DNA of 64,000 bases. Source: Oscillibacter valericigenes (GTDB taxonomy: Bacteria; Bacillota; Clostridia; Oscillospirales; Oscillospiraceae). Shown here piece after piece: positions 58,669-64,000 of this stretch. The notes below the pieces were generated by a model. It made no database searches. It worked only from the letters and a program-made list of their open reading frames with translations, and had not been told where the DNA came from. The translations under genes were made by a program, and so were the position numbers. How positions within the stretch are numbered: position 1 is the stretch's first letter; each line of letters opens with the position of its first letter. The DNA lies in contig NZ_JAFBIS010000015.1 in NCBI RefSeq assembly GCF_021531435.1, positions 1 to 64,000 on the forward strand. Reading direction: 5' to 3'.

Positions 58669-59508
58669 TTATTTCCGGGCGAACAGGATGCCCAGGGTGT
58701 TAGGGCCGCAGTGGGAGAAGATGGTGCAGCCCGCCTTGGCCTCGATGACCTGGGCGAAGCGGCCGTCCTCCTCCACATACTTCCGAGCGATGGAGGCCAG
58801 GCGGTCATCCTCGCAGGTGTCCACGATGATGACGCGGCTGGTGTCGATGTCGGTGCGGCCCTCCAGCCGCTCCCGCACGTAGTCGGCCACCACCTTTTCG
58901 ATGGAGCCCCGGTACTTCTTCACCACGCCCATCTTGCCGTCCACCACCTCGATGCAGGGGTGGAGCTTCAGCAGATTGGCCCCCAGGGCGGTAACGGCGG
59001 AGCAGCGGCCGCCCTTTTTCATGTAGTCCAGCCGGTCCAGCACGAAGCTCATCTCCAGGCGGCCCGCCAGGTCCTCCAGCATGGGCAGAATTTCGCCCAC
59101 GCTCTTCCCGGCCTCCGCCGCCTCGGCGGCGGCCAGCACCAGGGCGCCGTGGCCCACAGACAGGTTGCCGGAATCCACCACGTAGACCTCCGGCACCTCC
59201 TCCGCCGCCAGACGGGCGTTCTGGTTGCAGCAGGAGAAGCCGGAGCCGATGTCGATGTGGAGCACGGCGTCGTATTTCTCCGTCTCCCGGCGGAACAGGT
59301 CCTCATAATCCGCGATATTCACGGCGTTGGTGGTGGTGATCTCGCCGCCGGCGTCCACATGGGCGGCAATGTCGGCGGTGCGGATGTTGATGCCGTCCTG
59401 ATACAGCTTGCCGCCCTTCACCACGCCCAGCGGGGCGACGGTGATGTTGTGGGCTTCCAGCAGGGCCCGCGGCAGGTCGCAGGTGCTGTCGGTGGTAATT
59501 TTGACCAT
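58669..59508 (-). CDS. DegV family fatty acid-binding protein
   Basis: 279 residues from MVKITTDSTCDLPRALLEAHNITV, a DegV hallmark; the frame to 59772 is noise. The fatty-acid pocket region TTNAVNIADYEDLFRRE and the second half VDSGNLSVGHGALVLAAAEAAE and DRLDYMKKGGRCSAVTALGANLLKLHPCIEV are recognisable. DegV-type proteins act as FakB, presenting fatty acids to the kinase FakA for phospholipid synthesis. Single gene. Confidence 0.92.
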   Translation of the reverse strand: MVKITTDSTCDLPRALLEAHNITVAPLGVVKGGKLYQDGINIRTADIAAHVDAGGEITTTNAVNIADYEDLFRRETEKYDAVLHIDIGSGFSCCNQNARLAAEEVPEVYVVDSGNLSVGHGALVLAAAEAAEAGKSVGEILPMLEDLAGRLEMSFVLDRLDYMKKGGRCSAVTALGANLLKLHPCIEVVDGKMGVVKKYRGSIEKVVADYVRERLEGRTDIDTSRVIIVDTCEDDRLASIARKYVEEDGRFAQVIEAKAGCTIFSHCGPNTLGILFARK

Positions 59509-59636
59509 AGTGTGTCTCCTTTTGGCTCCGTATGTGATCGCCGTAGAAGCGGCTCCGTTTTTTGCATAGGTGGAGAAAGTATAGCATGACTTTCTGAAAA
59601 AAACCAGCATTTTATGGGGAAATCGCGAAAAATCGC

Positions 59637-59667
59637 GAAAAAAATGACCGGACAAGTGTCCGGCCAT
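59637..59667 (-). terminator. Terminator of the ABC importer operon
   Basis: CCGGAC/GTCCGG-centred hairpin followed on the minus strand by T7. A direct repeat AAATCGCGAA x2 (59620-59640) follows it. Confidence 0.8.
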
Positions 59668-60233
59668 CACAGCTTGACAACAGCGGCGTCCAGCGCCTGG
59701 GCGTCGGCGGGGTCGTGGGTCACCAGAAGGACCGGCTTTTCCTCCCCCGCCCGGCGGAGGAGGGCCAGGCACCGGGCGCGGTTTTCTTCATCCAGCCCGG
59801 TGAAGGGTTCGTCCAGGGCCAGGGCGTCGGAGGGCGCCAGCAGCGCCCGGGCCAGGGCCAGGCGGCGCTTCATGCCGCCGGAGAACTCCCGGACGGGCTT
59901 GCCCGCCGTATCTCCCAGGCCCAGCTCTGTCAGAAGGGCGCCCGCGGCGGGTTCATCCAGGGCGGCCCCCAGGACGAAGCGGAGGTTGCCCATGGCGTCC
60001 AGGTGCTCCAGCAGGCGGTCCTCCTGGAACACGGCGGCCCAGCGGACATTGCCTGTAAAATTTCCGCTGTCGGGGCGCTCCAGCCCCAGCAGGATGTGCA
60101 GCAGCGTGGTCTTGCCCGCCCCGGAGGGAGCCATGACGCAGGTGACGCCCGTCCCGGCGGTGAAGGTCACGTGTTCCAGCACGAGCCTGCCGTCAAAGGC
60201 TTTGCAAAGGTTTTCGATATGTAGCTCCATCAC
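59667..60233 (-). CDS. ABC importer ATP-binding protein, SsuB/ThiZ-like
   Basis: 188 residues, a short single-domain ATPase. Walker A APSGAGKTTLL, Q-loop VFQEDRLLEHL, signature FSGGMKRRLALARALL, Walker B ALDEPFTGLD, H-loop LLVTHDPADA. Length is short for its family (about 230-260), lacking the C-terminal tail. ATG at 60233 overlaps the permease stop. Powers the importer encoded directly upstream. Confidence 0.9.
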   Translation of the reverse strand: MMELHIENLCKAFDGRLVLEHVTFTAGTGVTCVMAPSGAGKTTLLHILLGLERPDSGNFTGNVRWAAVFQEDRLLEHLDAMGNLRFVLGAALDEPAAGALLTELGLGDTAGKPVREFSGGMKRRLALARALLAPSDALALDEPFTGLDEENRARCLALLRRAGEEKPVLLVTHDPADAQALDAAVVKL

Positions 60234-61000
60234 AGCCCCGCCTTTCCCGCCAGCGCGTCCACCAGCGCCAGAAACAGCTTTTCAAACAGCACGGACACCG
60301 CCACGATGACCGCTGTCCAGGCGAAGAGGTCCGGGGTCTGGAAGTAGACCTTGGCGGTGTACAGCCGCTCGCCGATGGTGCCGGAGGGCAGGCCGATGAC
60401 CTCCGCCGCCGCGCCCGCCTTCCAGCAAAGGCCCAGGGCCAGGGACACGGCGGAGCGGAAATAGGGCAGCACGGCGGGCAGATAGATGCCCGCCAGCCGC
60501 CGTCCCAGGGGGACGCGGAACACCCTCGCCATCTCCAGCAGCTTCCCGTCCGCCGCCGCGATGCCCGCCAGGACGTTGAGGTACACCGGGGGGAACACCA
60601 TCAGGGCGGAGATGAACAGGGGCAGGGAGCGGCTGTCCAGCCACACCAGGGCCAGAATGATGAAGGACACCACCGGGACGGCCTTTACTGCCGCCGTCAG
60701 GGGATAAAGCAGCTCCCGGACGAGCCGCCACCGGGCGGACAGCGCCGCCAGCGCCACCGCCAGGGCGCAGCCCGCCAGAAAGCCGCCGAAAATGTGGGCG
60801 ATGGACCCCCCCACCGCCCGCCAGAAGGCGGCGGTGAAGGCCAGTTCCCCCAAGCGCAGGGCGGCGGAGATGGGGGACGCCAGCAGCAGGTGGCCGTTGG
60901 GCCACAGGGCAGAGAATACCATGCTGGCCCCCTGCCACACCAGCAGCCAGAAGAGCACCGCCCAGGGCCGTATGGAGTTTTGGGCGGCGGTCTTTTTCAT
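60230..61000 (-). CDS. ABC importer permease, SsuC/ThiX-like
   Basis: 256 residues with about six membrane segments. Coupling loop KLLEMARVFRVPLGRRLAGIYLPAVLPYFRSAVSLALGLCWKAGAAAEVIGLP resembles EAA loops of nitrate/sulfonate/taurine permeases. AAGGAGCAG precedes the ATG. Second of three ABC genes. Confidence 0.9.
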   Translation of the reverse strand: MKKTAAQNSIRPWAVLFWLLVWQGASMVFSALWPNGHLLLASPISAALRLGELAFTAAFWRAVGGSIAHIFGGFLAGCALAVALAALSARWRLVRELLYPLTAAVKAVPVVSFIILALVWLDSRSLPLFISALMVFPPVYLNVLAGIAAADGKLLEMARVFRVPLGRRLAGIYLPAVLPYFRSAVSLALGLCWKAGAAAEVIGLPSGTIGERLYTAKVYFQTPDLFAWTAVIVAVSVLFEKLFLALVDALAGKAGL

Positions 61001-61017
61001 AGGCTGCTCCTTAGAAT

Positions 61018-62058
61018 TCAGGCGTTGTAGTAGAAATCGTCCCCCGGCAGCTTGCCGCCCACGGAGGTAGGCTCGGCGTCAAAGAGGACCTGGAGGTAGC
61101 CGGAGAGCTTGGCGCCCATCTCCTCCCCGGTGATGCAGACGATGTTGCAGTGGGGCAGGGCCTTTTCCGCCACGGGAGCGGCCTCCACGATGCCGTACTC
61201 GCTGATGAGCTGGGCGGCGTCGGCGTTGTTGCCGTTCACCCATTCCACGGAGGCGGCGTAGTCCTGAAGGAAAGCGCTGACAGCGGCGGGATGCTCCTCC
61301 ACGAAGGACTTCCGGGCCACGACAACGCCGGTGATGAGGCCGGAGCCGTTGTCCAGGGCGTCCCACTCGGCGGTCAGGTCCAGGGCCACCCGCAGGCCTT
61401 CGATCTTGGTCTGGGCCACGGTGACGAAGGGCTGGGGCAACAGGGCGATGGTCGCCGCGCCGGAAGCCAGGGCCGCCACGCACTCGGCGTGCTCGCTCTT
61501 CCAGTCGATGGTCACGTCGGTGTCCGGGTCAATGCCGTTTTCAGTGAGGAGGTAACGGAGGGCGTACTCCGGGGTGCTGCCCTTGCCGGCGGCCACAACG
61601 GTCTTGCCCGCCAGGTCCGCCATGGACTGGACCGCGTTGCCGTTCTCCACGATATAGATGACGCCCAGAGTGTTGACGGCCAGGGTCACGATCTGGCCCT
61701 CGGTCTTGTTGTACAGCACGGAGGCCAGGTTAGCCGGGACGCAGGCCATGTCCAGGTCGCCCTTGATGAGGGAGGGCGTCACCTCGTCGGCGGCGCCGGC
61801 CAGGGTGAAGTCATACAGGGGGCCGTCAGCGGACTGGGGGTCGTCGCTCATCAGCTTCACCAGACCCATAGCGGTAGGGCCTTTCAGGGCGGCGATGCGG
61901 GTGGTGACGCTTTCCTCGGCGGGTGCCTCCTGAACAGGTTCCTCCTGGGCGGGAGGCTCCGCGGAGGCGGGCTCCTCTGCCTTCTGGCCGCAGGCGGTGA
62001 GGGACAGCGCCAGCAGCAGGGCCAGCGTCAGGGACAGCGTTTTCTTGAACAGGTTCAT
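61018..62058 (-). CDS. ABC importer substrate-binding lipoprotein, SsuA/THI5-like
   Basis: 346 residues. Lipoprotein signal MNLFKKTLSLTLALLLALSLTACGQ (lipobox LTAC). Mature domain similar to NMT1/THI5-like and SsuA proteins: IAALKGPTAMGLVKLMSDD, DMACVPANLASVLYNKT, and LPGDDFYY at the end. Candidate ligands include thiamin precursors, sulfonates or other organic anions; no decisive residue is visible. It follows a TM1266-family gene 24 bp upstream and shares its leader RNA. Confidence 0.87.
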   Translation of the reverse strand: MNLFKKTLSLTLALLLALSLTACGQKAEEPASAEPPAQEEPVQEAPAEESVTTRIAALKGPTAMGLVKLMSDDPQSADGPLYDFTLAGAADEVTPSLIKGDLDMACVPANLASVLYNKTEGQIVTLAVNTLGVIYIVENGNAVQSMADLAGKTVVAAGKGSTPEYALRYLLTENGIDPDTDVTIDWKSEHAECVAALASGAATIALLPQPFVTVAQTKIEGLRVALDLTAEWDALDNGSGLITGVVVARKSFVEEHPAAVSAFLQDYAASVEWVNGNNADAAQLISEYGIVEAAPVAEKALPHCNIVCITGEEMGAKLSGYLQVLFDAEPTSVGGKLPGDDFYYNA

Positions 62059-62082
62059 GGTCGGTTTCCTCTTTTCTTAAAA

Positions 62083-62334
62083 TTACAGGTTTTCCGGGGC
62101 ATAGACCGTCTTGGCGGTGACGCCGGGCAGTCGGCCCAGCTTCCCCGACAGGGCGGAGATGACATCCTGGGGGGCGTCCAGCGCCACGCTGATGATGTTC
62201 ACGCCCCGCTGCCGGTAGGGTACCCCCATCCGGCCGATGATATAGGCGCCGTACTGGTGCAGCAGGTCGTTCAGGGCCGTCACAGCGGCGCCCTCCCGGA
62301 CGATGACGGCCAGCACAGCCACGCGGGTCTCCAT
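62083..62334 (-). CDS. TM1266-family putative regulator (iron-only hydrogenase system type)
   Basis: 83 residues from METRVAVLAVIVREGAAVTALNDLLHQYGAYIIGRMGVPYRQRGVNIISVALDAP, start 62334 with AAAGGAGAG. This is the small ACT/NikR-like ferredoxin-fold TM1266 family, usually beside [FeFe]-hydrogenase maturation genes. Here no hydrogenase gene is visible; it instead leads an ABC importer operon. It may bind a small ligand and control the operon or the transporter, which is inference. Confidence 0.85.
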   Translation of the reverse strand: METRVAVLAVIVREGAAVTALNDLLHQYGAYIIGRMGVPYRQRGVNIISVALDAPQDVISALSGKLGRLPGVTAKTVYAPENL

Positions 62335-62528
62335 GGCAGTCTCTCCTTTCTGTGGAAAAAAATACCCCTCCGCACAGCTGGCGGAGGGGTGGAAAGCATA
62401 GGAAAACAGCACACGGCGGCAGACCGTGTGTGCGTCCGGCTTTCGGCGCGGGATAGGTAAAAACCCTTGCCGTCAGGTGACGTGTCGTTGGTTGGGCCCG
62501 GCGGGCAGAGGGGGTCTTTCCGCAGGGT
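62335..62528 (-). promoter_or_regulatory. Riboswitch-like leader of unknown class with terminator
   Basis: On the minus strand, from the predicted start (about 62528), GGAAAG (62521-62516) pairs with CTTTCC (62396-62391), closing about 120 nt that hold a hairpin CACACGG/CCGTGTG (62430-62410) and other stems. Immediately after it comes a 10-bp terminator ACCCCTCCGC/GCGGAGGGGT (62390-62364) with T7. The ribosome site follows 20 nt later. I found no core of TPP, SAM, cobalamin, FMN, lysine, glycine or guanidine riboswitches. Confidence 0.65.
62356..62390 (-). terminator. Leader intrinsic terminator (attenuator)
   Basis: Perfect 10-bp stem with a 7-nt loop followed by ATTTTTTT, upstream of the TM1266-like gene. 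Confidence 0.88.
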
Positions 62529-62534
62529 GGAATT

Positions 62535-62564
62535 ATTGTAGCATACGGGCGGGACATCCGTCAA
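62535..62564 (-). promoter_or_regulatory. Promoter of the TM1266-like/ABC operon
   Basis: Minus strand TTGACG (62564-62559), 18-bp spacer, TACAAT (62540-62535). Confidence 0.75.
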
Positions 62565-62570
62565 GAGGTC

Positions 62571-64000
62571 TCAGCACCGGCTGAAGGCGTGGGTCAGCTC
62601 TTTGATTTCTTCCGCCAGAGCGGGGGTGGTCATTCCGGGCCGCATCCGCCAGCACCAGTTGTCCTCCGCCACGCCGGGGACGTTGATGCGCCCCTCGCTG
62701 CCAAGGCCCAGATAGTCCTGGAGCTGGGCCACGAACAGCTCCGCCACGCTCCCCTGGCCCGCCCGCAGCAGGGCCCGCCGGACGCTCTCCGCGTCATCGG
62801 CGCCCAGGTAGGCTTTGGCAAAGGCTTTTTCCTCTTCCGTGGCGTGGGTGTACCAGCCCACGGCGGTGTCGTTGTCGTGGGTGCCGGTGTAGCAGATGCA
62901 GTGGGGCTGGTAATGGTGGGGCAGGTAGGCGTTATCCGGGCCGGAGAAGGCAAACTCCAGCACCTTCATACCCGGCAGGCCGGATTCGTTCCGCAGGTCG
63001 TGGACGGCGTCGGTCAAAATGCCCAGATCCTCGGCGATGTAGGTGATGCCGGAGAACCAGCCGGTCAGCACCCGCAAAAGGTCCATGCCGGGGCCCTTCT
63101 CCCACTGGCCCACCTTGGCGGTGTCGGAGTCGGCGGGAATGGCCCAATAGCTCTCCAGCCCCCGGAAGTGGTCGATGCGGATGGCGTCAAACAGCTTGGC
63201 GGCTCCTTCGACACGGCGGATCCACCAGCCGAAGCCGTCCCGCTTCATAGCGGCCCAGTCGTACAGCGGGTTGCCCCAGAGCTGACCGTCCTCGGAGAAG
63301 TAGTCCGGGGGGACCCCCGCTACCTTGGAGGGCCGCCCCTCCCCGTCCAGCAGGAACTGCTCCCGCTCCGCCCACACGTCGGAGGAGTCCAGAGAGACAT
63401 AGATGGGCACGTCGCCGATGATCTGGATGCCCAGGCCGTTGACGTACTTCTTCAGCGCCGCCCACTGGGTGAAGAACCAGTACTGGACGCAGGTGTGGTA
63501 GGCCACATCCTCCGCCAGCGTTTCCCGCCACCGCTCCACGGCGGCGCGCTCATGGCGGCGCAGGGCCTCGTCGGGCCAGTCGCACCAGCCGCGGCCAAAG
63601 TGGGTCCGGGCGGCCTGGAACAGGGTGTACTCCTTCAGCCAAGGGGTGCTGTCCGCAAAGGCGCGGATGGCTGCGCCGTCCTGTTCCCAGGCCCGCTTCG
63701 CGGCTTTCCGCAGCAGCGGCTCCCGGACGCGGTAAACGGCACCGTAGTCCACCTTGTCCGTCACCGGCAGGCGGGCGGAGGCCAGGTCATCCTCGGTCAG
63801 CAGGCCGTCGGCGGCCAGGGCTTCCAGGTCGATAAACAGCGGGTTGCCCGCAAACGTGGAGGCGCTGGTATAGGGGGAATTGCCAAGACCCGTGGGGCCG
63901 ACAGGTAAAATCTGCCACCAGGACTGTCCGGCATCGTGGAGGAAATCGGCAAATGCCCGGGCCTCCTTGCCCAGGGAGCCGATGCCGTAGTCAGACGGCA
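62571..64000 (-). CDS. malQ: 4-alpha-glucanotransferase (amylomaltase), N-terminus outside the window
   Basis: About 475 residues visible, with the frame open to base 64000; roughly 20 N-terminal residues are missing. SDYGIGSLGKEARAFADFLHDAGQSWWQILPVGPTG starts the GH77 TIM barrel. The catalytic nucleophile Asp lies in IRIDHFRGLESYW, acid/base Glu in ITYIAEDLGILT, and the transition-state Asp in YTGTHDNDTAVGW. Transfers alpha-1,4-glucan chains in maltodextrin or glycogen metabolism. Ends just beyond the TM1266-like operon promoter. Confidence 0.95.
   Translation of the reverse strand, partial: PSDYGIGSLGKEARAFADFLHDAGQSWWQILPVGPTGLGNSPYTSASTFAGNPLFIDLEALAADGLLTEDDLASARLPVTDKVDYGAVYRVREPLLRKAAKRAWEQDGAAIRAFADSTPWLKEYTLFQAARTHFGRGWCDWPDEALRRHERAAVERWRETLAEDVAYHTCVQYWFFTQWAALKKYVNGLGIQIIGDVPIYVSLDSSDVWAEREQFLLDGEGRPSKVAGVPPDYFSEDGQLWGNPLYDWAAMKRDGFGWWIRRVEGAAKLFDAIRIDHFRGLESYWAIPADSDTAKVGQWEKGPGMDLLRVLTGWFSGITYIAEDLGILTDAVHDLRNESGLPGMKVLEFAFSGPDNAYLPHHYQPHCICYTGTHDNDTAVGWYTHATEEEKAFAKAYLGADDAESVRRALLRAGQGSVAELFVAQLQDYLGLGSEGRINVPGVAEDNWCWRMRPGMTTPALAEEIKELTHAFSRC

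Noticed and set aside
62335-62528. TPP riboswitch for the THI5-like importer
   Set aside because: I looked for the CUGAGA and ACCCUU...CCUGAU cores and found neither on the minus strand.
1-64000. tRNA, rRNA, integrase or phage genes
   Set aside because: No convincing T-loop/anticodon arrangement, rRNA stretch or recombinase was seen on either strand by eye; a tRNAscan run would settle the tRNA question.

Overview
This window reads as chromosomal DNA of a high-GC, low-redundancy Gram-positive anaerobe of the Clostridia, most like the Oscillospiraceae (Flavonifractor, Lawsonibacter or Dysosmobacter relatives). The reasons are strong AGGAGG-type ribosome binding sites, many U-tailed hairpin terminators, lipoprotein signals of the MKKKLFALLMA...LAACG type, a feoAB locus with a Cys-rich FeoB-associated peptide, a plant-type acyl-ACP thioesterase, a NiaR repressor, ECF sigma and anti-sigma pairs, and selenium-labilising genes. 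The genus call is inference. I see no tRNA, rRNA, CRISPR, phage or transposase gene.

Layout. 1-2.0 kb: end of a PstS-like binding protein and a lipoprotein. 2.0-4.8 kb (minus): yedF, a cysteine-desulfurase-like enzyme, DUF3343, a DUF6472-like peptide and a Nudix hydrolase. 4.9-8.7 kb: lysA, ECF sigma/anti-sigma pair 1, and a glyoxalase-fold protein. 8.8-11.5 kb: feoA-feoB-Cys-rich peptide behind an iron-type operator, with structured repeat copy A inside the operon. 11.5-17.4 kb (minus): a five-gene ABC importer operon annotated by homology as Fe(III)-type but with a cre/LacI-like operator and a HAD hydrolase. 17.6-21.1 kb (minus): heterodimeric ABC exporter. 21.3-26.8 kb: a small membrane protein, then livJ-[repeat B]-livHMGF. 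26.8-28.6 kb: niaR and an EIIC-like membrane protein behind a perfect 42-bp palindrome.

28.6-33.4 kb (minus): ECF pair 2, whose anti-sigma carries an intact M23 peptidase domain, then ychF and an HtrA protease. 33.6-38.4 kb: FAD dehydrogenase, D-2-hydroxyacid dehydrogenase, Fe-type alcohol dehydrogenase, TraX-like protein and repeat C. 38.4-42 kb: a 19-residue mini-gene, two AraC regulators and a MATE pump. 42.1-43.5 kb: thyA-folA. 43.5-46.9 kb: ECF pair 3 and recG. 46.9-50.9 kb: mtaB-yfbR-hydrolase and a second cysteine desulfurase. 51-55 kb: a decayed MATE gene, its intact paralogue, an RlmA-like methyltransferase and an MBL-fold hydrolase. 55-59.6 kb: DUF4349 lipoprotein, a Cys-rich FMN oxidoreductase, acyl-ACP thioesterase, ridA and degV. 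59.6-62.6 kb (minus): an SsuABC/ThiXYZ-type importer led by a TM1266-family regulator whose 5' leader has riboswitch-like architecture. 62.6-64 kb: malQ, cut by the window end.

The most interesting items are (i) three copies of a 147-170 bp multi-hairpin repeat whose stems show compensatory changes between copies; (ii) the unclassified leader with a closing stem and an intrinsic terminator upstream of the TM1266-like gene; (iii) an EIIC-like permease under an apparent NiaR operator, a candidate niacin transporter; (iv) the 'iron' ABC operon whose regulation and neighbours point to a different substrate; and (v) an anti-sigma factor fused to an M23 peptidase. All calls come from reading the sequence; no database search was run.
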